Assembly: GCF_000717595.1 (NCBI RefSeq)
Contig: NZ_JNZO01000048.1
Coordinates: forward strand, 1 to 33,261
DNA from: Streptomyces flavochromogenes
GTDB lineage: Bacteria > Actinomycetota > Actinomycetes > Streptomycetales > Streptomycetaceae
Length of the DNA stretch: 33,261 nucleotides
Direction: 5' to 3'
Part shown: piece after piece, positions 1 to 7,546 of the stretch
Position numbering within the stretch: position 1 is the stretch's first letter
Layout of the letters: every line of letters begins with the position of its first letter
The notes under the pieces: generated by a model
What the model saw: the letters and a program-made list of their open reading frames with translations, nothing else
Databases searched by the model: none
Told to the model about the DNA's origin: nothing
Program-made: the position numbers and the translations under genes

Positions 1-60
1 CGGGCCGCCGATGCCGTCGTGGCGGGGGGCGCCCTGCTCCTCCTCGGCCGCTGGGCGCTC
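1..60 (+). repeat. Upstream diverged copy of the kinase TM1-coding segment
   Basis: The first 26 bases are identical to 187-212, inside the first membrane helix of the kinase that follows. Codon-by-codon similarity continues without gaps to about base 60 (RAADAVVAGGALLLLGRWAL here against RAADAVVAGAVLLVVAVWTL in the gene). The two copies lie 186 bp, or 62 codons, apart. The reading frame is open from base 1 into the kinase gene, so the copy could be a decayed internal duplication just upstream of the gene or part of a longer N-terminus cut by the window edge. Confidence 0.6.
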
Positions 61-141
61 CTCCCCTCGCCGGACGCGCGCGGGGCCCCCGGCCCGCGCA
101 CTGCCGCCCCCACGAACCGTCCCCCGCCTATCCTTCGACGC

Positions 142-1428
142 ATGCCCCTCCCCCTCCGTTCCCCGGGCGGCGGGCGTCTTTCGCCACGGGCCGCCGATGC
201 CGTCGTGGCGGGTGCCGTCCTGCTCGTCGTCGCCGTCTGGACGCTCGTCTCCGCGCAGTACGCGAGCGAGCCCACCGTCCGTACGGTGCTCGGCTGGGTG
301 CTGATCCTGATCGGGTGCGGAGCCCTGTACTTCCGGCGGCGACAGCCGGTCGCCGTCTCCGTCGTCACGCTGCTCGCCTGCGTCGTCTACTACCCGCTGT
401 CCGCCCAGGACGGCCCGCTGATGATCGCCTTCGCGCTCGCGCTGTACACGACCGCCGCGGAAGGCCGCTTCGCCGCCGCCGTCGCGCTGGCCGCCGTGAC
501 CCTCCTCGCGGTCGGGCTCGGCGAGATCCGGCAGCGGCCGGGGCACCGGCAGATCGACGACACCTCGCTCGTGATGCTGGCCGGCTGGCTGATCAGCCTC
601 GTCGCGGTGGGGCGGGCCCAGCGCACCCGGATCGCCTATCTGCACGAGGTGGAGCAGCGGGCGCTGGCCGCCGAGCGCGAGCAGGAGGCCCGGGCCCGGC
701 AGAGCGCCACCGAGGAGCGGCTGCGGATCGCCCGGGAGGTGCACGACGTGCTCGGCCACAGCATCTCGCTGATCAACGTCCAGTCGGGTGCCGCGCTCCA
801 CCGCCTCGGCAAGGGGCCCGCTCCGGAGGCGGGGCTCGCCACCGCCACCGAGGCCCTGGAGGCGGTGAAGTCCACCAGCAAGGACGCGCTGCGCGAGCTG
901 CGGGCCACCCTCGGGGTGCTGCGGCGTGCCGACGAGGCGACGCCTACGGCGCCGTCGTCCTCGGGTCTCGCGCTCCTCGGCGATCTCGCCGCACGCGCGC
1001 GTAGTGCCGGCCTCGACGTCCGCACGGATGTCACGGGCACGCCCGTGCCCCTTCCGCCGCCCGTCGACCTGGCCGCGTACCGGATCGTGCAGGAGTCGCT
1101 GACGAACGTCACCCGCCACGCGGGCGCAAGGACCGTCCGGATCACCCTCGACTGGGGCGCGGAGGCGGTGCGGCTGCGGATCGCGGACGACGGCGAGGGC
1201 GCGCCGGAGGGTCGTCCCCTGGGCAGCGGCATCCGGGGCATGGCCGAGCGGGCCCGTGCGTTCGGCGGCGAGCTGACCGCCGAGAATGGGGACGACGGCG
1301 GTTTCCTGGTGGACGCGCGACTGCCGCTGCCGGAACCCGGCACGCCCGGACGACCCACCGCGTCCGAACCGACCGCACCCGAACCCACCGCGTCCGACAG
1401 CGACGCCTCCGAGGGGGACCCCCGATGA
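142..1428 (+). CDS. NarL-type sensor histidine kinase (HisKA_3)
   Basis: This is a 428-residue membrane sensor kinase that should autophosphorylate on His and pass phosphate to the response regulator encoded next. The N-terminal third holds about four to five hydrophobic helices with almost no extracellular loop. A basic coiled segment leads to the HisKA_3 dimerisation motif REVHDVLGHS, with phospho-acceptor His near residue 201. The HATPase_c domain follows, with an N-box (NVTRHAGA) and glycine-rich ATP lid (ADDGEG, GSGIRGM). The C-terminus is a Pro/Thr/Glu-rich tail. ATG 142 was chosen because a TATCCT hexamer at 129-134 sits 7 nt before it and no ribosome site is visible, which suggests a leaderless message, though no -35 is clear. 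The frame stays open to the window edge, so an upstream start cannot be excluded. The stop overlaps the next start as ATGA. The stimulus is unknown. Confidence 0.9.
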   Translation: MPLPLRSPGGGRLSPRAADAVVAGAVLLVVAVWTLVSAQYASEPTVRTVLGWVLILIGCGALYFRRRQPVAVSVVTLLACVVYYPLSAQDGPLMIAFALALYTTAAEGRFAAAVALAAVTLLAVGLGEIRQRPGHRQIDDTSLVMLAGWLISLVAVGRAQRTRIAYLHEVEQRALAAEREQEARARQSATEERLRIAREVHDVLGHSISLINVQSGAALHRLGKGPAPEAGLATATEALEAVKSTSKDALRELRATLGVLRRADEATPTAPSSSGLALLGDLAARARSAGLDVRTDVTGTPVPLPPPVDLAAYRIVQESLTNVTRHAGARTVRITLDWGAEAVRLRIADDGEGAPEGRPLGSGIRGMAERARAFGGELTAENGDDGGFLVDARLPLPEPGTPGRPTASEPTAPEPTASDSDASEGDPR

Positions 1429-2093
1429 TCCGCGTCGTGCTCGCCGACGACCAGACCCTGGTCCGGGCCGGCTTCCGGTCGATCCTCTCCGACGAGGAGG
1501 ACCTCCAGGTCGTCGGCGAGGCCGGGGACGGGGAGCAGGCGATCGCGCTCGCCCGCGAACTGCGCCCGGACGTGGTCCTGATGGACATCCGCATGCCGGT
1601 CCTCGACGGCCTGGAGGCCACGCGCCGCATCACCGCCGACGTGCGGCTCGAAGGGGTCCGGGTGGTCATCCTGACCACCTTCGACGCGGACGACCATGTG
1701 TACGGGGCGCTCCGCGCGGGCGCGTCGGGCTTCCTGGTGAAGGACACCGAGCCGATGGAACTGCTCCACGCGGTACGGGTCGTGGCGCGCGGCGACGCCC
1801 TGATCGCCCCGGCCGTGACGCGCCGTCTGATCGCCGAGTTCGCGGGCCGGGCCGACCGGCAGCCGGACCCCAGCCCCCGGCTCAACGCCCTCACCGAGCG
1901 GGAGCGGGAGGTCCTCGGTCTGGTGGGCGCCGGGCTCTCGAACGACGAGATCGCCGGCCGCCTCGTCCTGTCCCCCGCGACCGCGAAGACCCATGTCAGC
2001 CGGATCATGACCAAGCTGGCCGTACGGGACCGGGCGCAGCTGGTGATCCTGGCGTACGAGTCCGGGATGATCACGCCGGGCTGGCTGGCCTGA
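1425..2093 (+). CDS. LuxR/NarL-family response regulator
   Basis: This 222-residue DNA-binding response regulator is the partner of the preceding kinase; the two genes overlap by four bases and should be translationally coupled. The receiver domain spans about residues 1-120 with the acidic pair Asp8/Asp9, phospho-acceptor Asp54 (VLMDIRMP), Thr in VILTTF and conserved Lys106 (FLVKD). A GerE/LuxR helix-turn-helix covers about 155-215 (LTEREREVLGLVGAGLSNDE, then KTHVSRIMTKL). Length and order are typical of NarL/FixJ regulators. The target genes cannot be read from the sequence. The cydAB genes start 163 bp downstream on the same strand and are the obvious local candidates, but that is inference from position only. 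Confidence 0.93.
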   Translation: MIRVVLADDQTLVRAGFRSILSDEEDLQVVGEAGDGEQAIALARELRPDVVLMDIRMPVLDGLEATRRITADVRLEGVRVVILTTFDADDHVYGALRAGASGFLVKDTEPMELLHAVRVVARGDALIAPAVTRRLIAEFAGRADRQPDPSPRLNALTEREREVLGLVGAGLSNDEIAGRLVLSPATAKTHVSRIMTKLAVRDRAQLVILAYESGMITPGWLA

Positions 2094-2147
2094 CCGAGGA
2101 CGGGCCCTCTCGGCGTCGGCCCGACCTCTAGGTGGCGGGAACCGCTC

Positions 2148-2199
2148 GGCACAACTCACGGGGTACGCGCGCGTGGGCAGGCACAACCGCTGGGGTACG
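2148..2199 (+). promoter_or_regulatory. Pair of 20-bp direct repeats upstream of cydA
   Basis: Two imperfect direct repeats of the form GGCACAAC-N4-GGGGTACG lie at 2148-2167 and 2180-2199. All 16 flanking positions match, and the central four bases differ (TCAC and CGCT). The copies are 32 bp apart start to start, about three helical turns, in the 163-bp gap before cydA. This is the expected layout for a tandem operator or activator site. No palindromic Rex operator is present here, although Rex controls cydABCD in S. coelicolor. Confidence 0.5.
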
Positions 2200-2256
2200 G
2201 CCACTGTCCACCCGGGGGTGACGCCGGGCCCCTGACCGTACGCCGACGCTGATCGG

Positions 2257-3585
2257 GTGAACCAGGACGTACTCGATCTCGCGCGGCTGCAGTTCGCCCT
2301 CACGGCGGGCGGCCACTTCCTCTTCGTCGCCCTCACCCTGGGGCTCGCGACGGTCGTGGCCGTGCTCCAGACGCGGGCCACCTTCAGCCGGAAGCCGCTG
2401 GACGCGCGCATGGTGCGGTTCTGGGGCCAGCTGTACGTGATCAACTACGCGGTCGGCATCGTCACCGGTCTGGTGATGGAGTTCCAGTTCGGCATGACGT
2501 GGAGCGGGCTCACCCACGAGGCGGGCAACATCCTCGGGGCCTCGCTCGCCGTCGAGACGATCGTGGCGTTCTTCGTCGAGTCGACCTTCCTCGGCCTGTG
2601 GATCTTCGGCTGGAACCGGCTCAACCGCTGGGCCCACCTGGCGGCGATCTGGATCGTCGTCCTGACCGCGTACGTCTCGGCGTACTGGATCCTCGTCTCC
2701 AACGGCTTCCTCAACCACCCCGTGGGGTACGGCTCCGAGAACGGCGAGCTCGTCCTGGACGACCCGGTCGCGGTGCTGACCAACCCCTCCGCGCTGCTCG
2801 CCTTCGGGCACATCGTGGCGGGCGCGCTGCTCACGGCGGGGTTCTTCATGGCCGGGGTGAGCGCGTACCACCTGTTCCGGCGCAGTCCCGAGTGGGAGTT
2901 CTTCGGCCGCAGCCTGCGCATCGGGGTGTTCCTCTCGGCGCCCGCGCTGATGGTGACCGCCGTCTTCGGCGGCGTGCAGTTCGCCGTCCTCGACGCCTTC
3001 CAGCCGATGAAGTCGGCCGTGTTCAGCGGGAAGACAGCGGAGATCGCACGGGTCCAGGCAGAATTGACGGAACGTTTCGGACCCGGTGACTACGTGCCCT
3101 CGGAGGCATGGACCCGGGGCGGCGCTCTGGTGATGCTGATCTGCTTCGCGCTGATGATGTACCTGTGCTTCGCCGGGGTGATCCTGGCCGCCTTCAGGAA
3201 GGTCGTCTTCCGGTTCCGCCTGTGGCATCTCGTCCTGATGGCGGCCGTCCCTCTGCCGTACCTCGCGATGATCAGCGGCTGGGTGTTCCGGGAGTCCGGG
3301 CGGCAGCCCTGGGTGGTCTACGGACTGCTGAAGACGGAGGACGCGGTCTCGGACCTCTCCCCCGGCACCATGCGCCTCTCCCTCACCGTCTTCACCACGG
3401 TCTTCGTCCTGCTCGCCGTCCTCAACGCCTGGCTCCTCACCCGCCACGCCCGCCGGGGCCCGGTCGACGCCGGTCTCGGCCGCGACGAACGCCCCACCGC
3501 GGGCGAGGGCGGGAACGGGGACGGGACGACCGGCGAGGGCGGAACACCCGACGCGGCCGACACCCTCCCGGCCCCCCGCTACTGA
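2257..3585 (+). CDS. cydA: Cytochrome bd-type quinol oxidase subunit I, short form
   Basis: This is the haem-bearing quinol-oxidising subunit of a bd-type terminal oxidase, an integral membrane protein of 442 residues with about nine helices. Residues matching known E. coli ligands are present: His20, His185 and Met372 for haem, Glu100 and Glu108 (VETIVAFFVEST), and the GRQPW signature at 348-352. QPMK begins at residue 249, and only about 95 residues separate it from GRQPW, so the quinol-binding Q-loop is much shorter than in E. coli CydA. The C-terminus is a Gly/Asp/Glu-rich hydrophilic tail of about 45 residues. GTG 2257 is the only plausible start before the first helix. cydB follows 41 bp later. 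The short Q-loop resembles the cyanide-insensitive (CIO) branch, which is an inference. Confidence 0.9.
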   Translation: MNQDVLDLARLQFALTAGGHFLFVALTLGLATVVAVLQTRATFSRKPLDARMVRFWGQLYVINYAVGIVTGLVMEFQFGMTWSGLTHEAGNILGASLAVETIVAFFVESTFLGLWIFGWNRLNRWAHLAAIWIVVLTAYVSAYWILVSNGFLNHPVGYGSENGELVLDDPVAVLTNPSALLAFGHIVAGALLTAGFFMAGVSAYHLFRRSPEWEFFGRSLRIGVFLSAPALMVTAVFGGVQFAVLDAFQPMKSAVFSGKTAEIARVQAELTERFGPGDYVPSEAWTRGGALVMLICFALMMYLCFAGVILAAFRKVVFRFRLWHLVLMAAVPLPYLAMISGWVFRESGRQPWVVYGLLKTEDAVSDLSPGTMRLSLTVFTTVFVLLAVLNAWLLTRHARRGPVDAGLGRDERPTAGEGGNGDGTTGEGGTPDAADTLPAPRY

Positions 3586-3626
3586 ACGCCCGTTCCCCCT
3601 CCCCCCAGGAAGCCCGAGGAGCCCCC

Positions 3627-4406
3627 GTGGAGACCCTGGCCATCGCCCTTCTCGCCTTCTTCGCGGCGGGCTGGTTCGTCCTCGCCGGGGCGGACATCGG
3701 CACCGGCATGCTGACGCCCTGGCTCGGCCGGAGCGACGGTGAGCGGCGGCTGGTCCTCGCCTCGTTCGCCCCGTTCTTCCTGGGCAACGAGGTCTGGCTC
3801 GTGGCCACCGTCGGCGTCCTCGTCGGCTGCTTCCCCGCTCTCGAAGGCGAACTCCTGAGCGGCCAGTTCCCGGTCCTCGTGGCCCTGCTGACCGGCTGGA
3901 TCGTCCGCGACGCGGGCCTCTGGTCCCGCGGCCGCGGTCCGGGTCCGCGCTGGCGCGCCACCTGCGACGCGGCCGTGACCTGCGGGAGCTGGACCGTCGC
4001 ACTGTCCTGGGGGTGGCTGCTCGCGGCCCTGCTCACCGGGCGCCCGTACGTGCCGGCGACCGGAGCGACGGCCCTCCTCACCGCGCTCGCCGTGGCCGCG
4101 CTGTTCACCGCGCACGGGCTCGGTTTCGCCACGCTCCGGCTCACGGGACTGCCGTACGAGCGCGCCCGCCGGCTCGTCGGACGCGCCGGGCGCCCCTGGC
4201 AGTCCTTCGCGCTCACCGCGGTCCTGATGGGCGGGCTTCCGCTCTGGGCGGGCACCGCGCTGCCGCTGGCCGAGCGGGCGGCGTCCCCCGCCACGCTCGG
4301 CCTGCTCGTGCCCGCCCTGCTGGTCGTGACACCGCTGCTCGTGGCCGTCCAGGCATGGATCTGGCATACGTTCCGGCACCGGGTCGCCGGGCCGTCGTAC
4401 CTCTGA
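3627..4406 (+). CDS. cydB: Cytochrome bd-type oxidase subunit II, short form
   Basis: This is the second subunit of the oxidase, needed for assembly and proton/oxygen access; it is a 259-residue membrane protein. The start of the family alignment is clear: AGADIGTGMLTPWLGRSDGERR followed by FFLGNEVWL, matching the E. coli GFDMGVGML and GNQVWL regions. About seven to eight hydrophobic segments follow. Most CydB proteins are 330-380 residues, so this one lacks roughly a quarter of the usual length, yet it has a clean start, end and helix pattern and does not look truncated by mutation. GTG 3627 is preceded by a GAGGAG stretch. The cydCD haem/cysteine exporter genes often found next to cydAB are absent; the next gene runs the opposite way. 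Confidence 0.85.
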   Translation: METLAIALLAFFAAGWFVLAGADIGTGMLTPWLGRSDGERRLVLASFAPFFLGNEVWLVATVGVLVGCFPALEGELLSGQFPVLVALLTGWIVRDAGLWSRGRGPGPRWRATCDAAVTCGSWTVALSWGWLLAALLTGRPYVPATGATALLTALAVAALFTAHGLGFATLRLTGLPYERARRLVGRAGRPWQSFALTAVLMGGLPLWAGTALPLAERAASPATLGLLVPALLVVTPLLVAVQAWIWHTFRHRVAGPSYL

Positions 4407-4415
4407 GAGGCAGGC

Positions 4416-5885
4416 TCAGGAGTCCTCGGGCCGGGACCGGGCGTTCTCCTCCTCCTGCTCCTTCTCCCTCTTGTGGTGAAGGGCCTTCTGCAAGCGCGCG
4501 ACCACGGCCTCCCCGTACCTTCGGTGACCGTGGACGCGCGGGTCGTCCGTCACGTCGTACCGCTTCACATAGGCGCCGAGGAAGGCCTGGAGGGTGGCGA
4601 CGGCCGGGATGGCGATCAGCGCGCCGACGACACCGAGCAGCGCCGTCCCCGCGATGACCGAACCGAAGGCCACCGCCGGGTGGATGTCCACCGTCTTCGA
4701 CGTGAGCTTCGGCTGGAGCAGGTAGTTCTCGAACTGCTGGTAGATCACGACGAATCCGAGCACCCACAGCGCGTACCAGGGGTTCACCGTGAAGGCGAGC
4801 AGCATCGGCAGCGCGCCGGCCAGATAGGTGCCGATGGTCGGGATGAACTGCGATACCAGGCCCACCCACACCGCGAGCGCGGGCGCGTACGGCACGTCGA
4901 GGATCTCGAAGAGCACGAAGTGCGCGACACCGGAGATGAGGGCCATGAGTCCGCGCGAGTACAGATAGCCGCCCGTCTTGTCGACCGCGATCTCCCAGGC
5001 CCGCAGCACCTCGGCCTGCCGGGCCGGCGGCAGGACGGAGCAGAGCGCGCGCCGCAGCCGGGGCCCGTCGGCCGCGAAGTAGAACGAGAACAGGAAGATC
5101 GTCAACAGCCGGAACAGGCCGCCGAGGACGGTGGCGGAGACGTCGAGAACGCCGGACGCGCTGTTCTGGACGTACTTCTGCAGCCAGTCCGAGCTCAGGA
5201 CGCTGTCCTGGACCTCGACCCGCGACAGATCCGTGCCGAAGGTCTGGTTGATCCAGTTGATCACGGAGTCGATGTACTTGGGGAAGTTCTCGACCATGTC
5301 CACGATCTGGCCGGCGAGCATCGACCCCAGGAGGACGACGAAGCCGACACTGAAGATCAGGACGGCGAAGAAGACGATGAAGGTGGCGAGCCCCCGGCGC
5401 ATCCCGCGCGCCGCCATGCGCCCGACCGCCGGTTCGATGGCGAGGGCGAGGAAGAAGGCGAGCAGGATGTTGACGAGGAGGCCGACGAGCTGGTGGAAGG
5501 CCCAGTTGCCGAGAAGGAAGACGGAGTAGAGCGCGAGGGCCAGGACGATCGCACGCGGCAGCCACCGCGGCATGCGGGCCGCCTGGGCGGCGGACACGGG
5601 CGCGGGACCGCCGCCGTCGCCTCTGCCGCCCGGCGCCGTCGCCACGGCGGAGCCGGTCGGTCCGGTCGATTCGGCCGGTGCGCCCGGTGCAGTCGGTCCG
5701 GTCGGTCCGGTCGGTCCGGTCGGTCCGGTCGCGGCACTCGATCCGGTCGAACCGGTCGAACCCGTCGATGCGGTCAGGCCGGAGCCGTCGGTGTCATCGG
5801 TGTCGTCAGTCGGAGGAGCCACCCCGTCAGTCTCGCGCACCGCACGGACATTCCACCCCGGACCCCCCACATCCCCTTCGGTCAC
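4416..5885 (-). CDS. AI-2E family transporter with collagen-like N-terminus
   Basis: This 489-residue integral membrane protein belongs to the AI-2E (UPF0118/TqsA-like) permease family. The name does not prove autoinducer transport; several members are ion or solute exporters. The membrane core spans about residues 105-445 with seven or eight helices and the conserved PTIGTYLAGALPMLLAF and QQFENYLLQPKL motifs. The first ~105 residues are a disordered Gly/Pro/Ser/Thr-rich segment containing an STG run and four GPT triplets encoded by a 9-bp microsatellite. The C-terminus is strongly charged (KREKEQEEENARSR). GTG 5885 gives the longest form; it lacks a clear ribosome site, so a later GTG inside the low-complexity region may be the true start. 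It ends 9 bp from cydB in convergent orientation. Confidence 0.85.
   Translation of the reverse strand: MTEGDVGGPGWNVRAVRETDGVAPPTDDTDDTDGSGLTASTGSTGSTGSSAATGPTGPTGPTGPTAPGAPAESTGPTGSAVATAPGGRGDGGGPAPVSAAQAARMPRWLPRAIVLALALYSVFLLGNWAFHQLVGLLVNILLAFFLALAIEPAVGRMAARGMRRGLATFIVFFAVLIFSVGFVVLLGSMLAGQIVDMVENFPKYIDSVINWINQTFGTDLSRVEVQDSVLSSDWLQKYVQNSASGVLDVSATVLGGLFRLLTIFLFSFYFAADGPRLRRALCSVLPPARQAEVLRAWEIAVDKTGGYLYSRGLMALISGVAHFVLFEILDVPYAPALAVWVGLVSQFIPTIGTYLAGALPMLLAFTVNPWYALWVLGFVVIYQQFENYLLQPKLTSKTVDIHPAVAFGSVIAGTALLGVVGALIAIPAVATLQAFLGAYVKRYDVTDDPRVHGHRRYGEAVVARLQKALHHKREKEQEEENARSRPEDS
5692..5727. repeat. 9-bp microsatellite, four perfect copies
   Basis: Four perfect head-to-tail copies of GTCGGTCCG encode Gly-Pro-Thr triplets on the minus strand in the permease N-terminus. 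Degenerate relatives of the unit (ccggtcgaa and similar) continue on both sides from about 5650 to 5770. The unit is a multiple of three, so copy-number change would keep the frame. Confidence 0.9.
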
Positions 5886-5978
5886 CTGCCGTGACCGGCA
5901 CGGTCAGGTGCGCTCTGCGGCGGAGCGGCGGAGCGGACTGCCCGGAGAGCACACGGAGAGCGCCCGGCGACCGTCCGG

Positions 5979-6173
5979 TCACTGCTTCTCGGCGGGTACG
6001 TCGACGGCCGCGCAGACGGCCCGCCACACGTCCTTCGTCTCCCAGCCGGAATCCAGGGCCTCGTGCACCGTCCGGCCTCCGAGCTCGGCCATCACATGGT
6101 CACGCGCGAAGGACTCGGCGTAGGACGCACCGAAGTGGTCCGCCATCCGTTCCCAGAAAATCGTCAACCGCAT
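5979..6173 (-). CDS. DUF3046 family protein
   Basis: This 64-residue protein matches the actinobacterial DUF3046 family over its full length (MRLTIFWERMADHFG..., ...LGGRTVHEALDSGWETKDVWRAVC). It is acidic, has no membrane segment and no signal peptide. The function is unknown. In mycobacteria and many Streptomyces the DUF3046 gene lies immediately upstream of recA, which suggests a tie to DNA repair; here the next gene in its direction is the AI-2E-family permease and recA is not in the window. It is divergent from the cyclase-fold gene, sharing a 79-bp gap. ATG 6173 is preceded by GGGG, and GATACT lies 6 nt upstream, so a leaderless message is also possible. Confidence 0.88.
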   Translation of the reverse strand: MRLTIFWERMADHFGASYAESFARDHVMAELGGRTVHEALDSGWETKDVWRAVCAAVDVPAEKQ

Positions 6174-6218
6174 GACCCCAGTATCCCGCTCCCAAGAGTG
6201 CAGCCCGCTCCGTAGCCC

Positions 6219-6246
6219 TTGTCACCGCGACTTTCCGCCCTACGGT
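6219..6246 (+). promoter_or_regulatory. Housekeeping-type promoter of the cyclase-fold gene
   Basis: TTGTCA at 6219-6224 and TACGGT at 6241-6246 are separated by 16 bp and match the -35/-10 pattern of HrdB-type Streptomyces promoters. The ATG at 6253 follows the -10 by 6 nt, so the transcript probably starts at or next to the start codon and is leaderless. Confidence 0.55.
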
Positions 6247-6252
6247 CGGAGC

Positions 6253-7182
6253 ATGGCCGAAAAACCACTCTCCTCCCCGTCAGCGACCCCCCTGGCCCGC
6301 GCCGAGCGTTTCGTCTGGCTGACGGCCCGGGTCCTGGAACAGCGCCGGTTCGCCTACCACTTCCTGCGCGGTGGCGCGGATCCGGTGGAGACGGCGCTCT
6401 CGGCGTACCTCAACGAGGACGGCGGCTACGGCCACGCGCTCGAACCCGATCTCCGCGGACCGGTGAGCCAGCCCCTGCACACCGCGCACGCGCTGCGGGT
6501 GCTGGACTCCATCGGCCGCTGCGGCGGGCTGCGCGTGGAGCGGATCTGCCGCTACCTCACGGACGTCTCCACCCACGAGGGCGCGCTCCCGGCGATCCAC
6601 CCGTCGCAGCGCGCCTACCCGTCCGCGCCGTTCGTCCCCGTCGTCGACTCCCCGCCGAGCGCGCTGCTCACGACCGGCCCGGTGGTCGGGGTGCTGCACC
6701 GCAACCAGGTCTGGCACGCGTGGCTGTTCCGGGCCACCGAGTTCTGCTGGTCGGCGGTGGAGTCCCTGGAGAAGTCCCACCCGTACGAGGTCCAGGCGGC
6801 CGTCGCCTTCCTCGACGGGGCCCCGGACCGCGCGCGTGCGGAGGCGGCCGCCGACCGCCTCGGGCGCATGGTCCGGGAGCAACGGCTCGCCGTACTGGAC
6901 CCGGGCCGGGAGGAGGACTACCCGGTGGCGGACGGGTACGCGCCGGGGGAGCGGCACTTCCCGCACGACTACGCGCGCGTGCCGGACTCGCTGGCGACCC
7001 GCTGGTTCACGGAGGAGGAGATGACCCGCTCCCTCGACCGGCTCGCGGCCGACCAGCAGGAGGACGGCGGCTGGCCGATCCGCTGGCGCACCTGGGCCCC
7101 CGGCACCGCTCTGGAGTGCCGTCCGATGATCACGGTCGAGGCCCTCCGCACGCTCCGCGCCCACGGCCGCCCGCTCGAATGA
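6253..7182 (+). CDS. Prenyltransferase/squalene-oxidase repeat-like protein
   Basis: This 309-residue soluble protein has the look of the alpha-alpha barrel fold of squalene/terpene cyclases and prenyltransferases. The visible repeat motifs are LNEDGGYGHALEPDL near residues 53-67 and DQQEDGGWPIRW near 272-283, both variants of the QW/DGG motif. I see no DxDD cyclisation motif and no zinc-ligand set of protein prenyltransferases, so enzymatic activity is not shown. The fold is also used by non-catalytic proteins. ATG 6253 is chosen because it follows a promoter-like -10 by 6 nt; a longer in-frame start at 6172 would overlap the DUF3046 start and lacks support. The neighbours give no pathway: there are no isoprenoid genes nearby. 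Confidence 0.75.
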   Translation: MAEKPLSSPSATPLARAERFVWLTARVLEQRRFAYHFLRGGADPVETALSAYLNEDGGYGHALEPDLRGPVSQPLHTAHALRVLDSIGRCGGLRVERICRYLTDVSTHEGALPAIHPSQRAYPSAPFVPVVDSPPSALLTTGPVVGVLHRNQVWHAWLFRATEFCWSAVESLEKSHPYEVQAAVAFLDGAPDRARAEAAADRLGRMVREQRLAVLDPGREEDYPVADGYAPGERHFPHDYARVPDSLATRWFTEEEMTRSLDRLAADQQEDGGWPIRWRTWAPGTALECRPMITVEALRTLRAHGRPLE

Positions 7183-7237
7183 CCTCGGGAGGCGGTCCGA
7201 ACACCGGCCCCCTCGGTCGGAGACGCTTCGCCGGAGG

Positions 7238-7546
7238 TCACCAGCCCAGGGCCCGTACCCCCGCCGTGACGGCGACGGCCGCGCCCACCACGACCAGGAA
7301 CGGTGCCCGCAGGACGAGGGCGACCGCCGCCGCCGCGAGACCGGCGGCGCGGGCGTCCAGGACGACGGTGCTGCCCATGCCGAACGTCTGCTGCGCGGTG
7401 AGCGCGGCGAGCAGCGCCACGGGCAGCAGGGCGGCGAGCCGCTGGACGAGCGGGCGCTCCAGCGCTCCGGCGGGTACGAGCAGGCCGGTCAGCTTCACCA
7501 GGTAGCACCCGGCGGCGGTCAGGGCGATCGCGATCCAGACGTTCAT
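7238..7546 (-). CDS. azlD: AzlD-family amino-acid exporter small subunit
   Basis: This 102-residue membrane protein has about four hydrophobic segments and matches the AzlD family (NVWIAIALTAAGCYLVKLTG..., AALLPVALLAALTAQQTF). AzlD pairs with AzlC to export branched-chain or related amino acids and their analogues across the cytoplasmic membrane. Its ATG overlaps the azlC stop by four bases, so the two are translationally coupled. Length is normal for the family. The substrate cannot be told from sequence. Confidence 0.9.
   Translation of the reverse strand: MNVWIAIALTAAGCYLVKLTGLLVPAGALERPLVQRLAALLPVALLAALTAQQTFGMGSTVVLDARAAGLAAAAVALVLRAPFLVVVGAAVAVTAGVRALGW

Noticed and set aside
2094..2256. 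Rex operator before cydA
   Set aside because: No TTGTGAA-N4-TTCACAA-like palindrome is present; only the unrelated direct repeats are seen.
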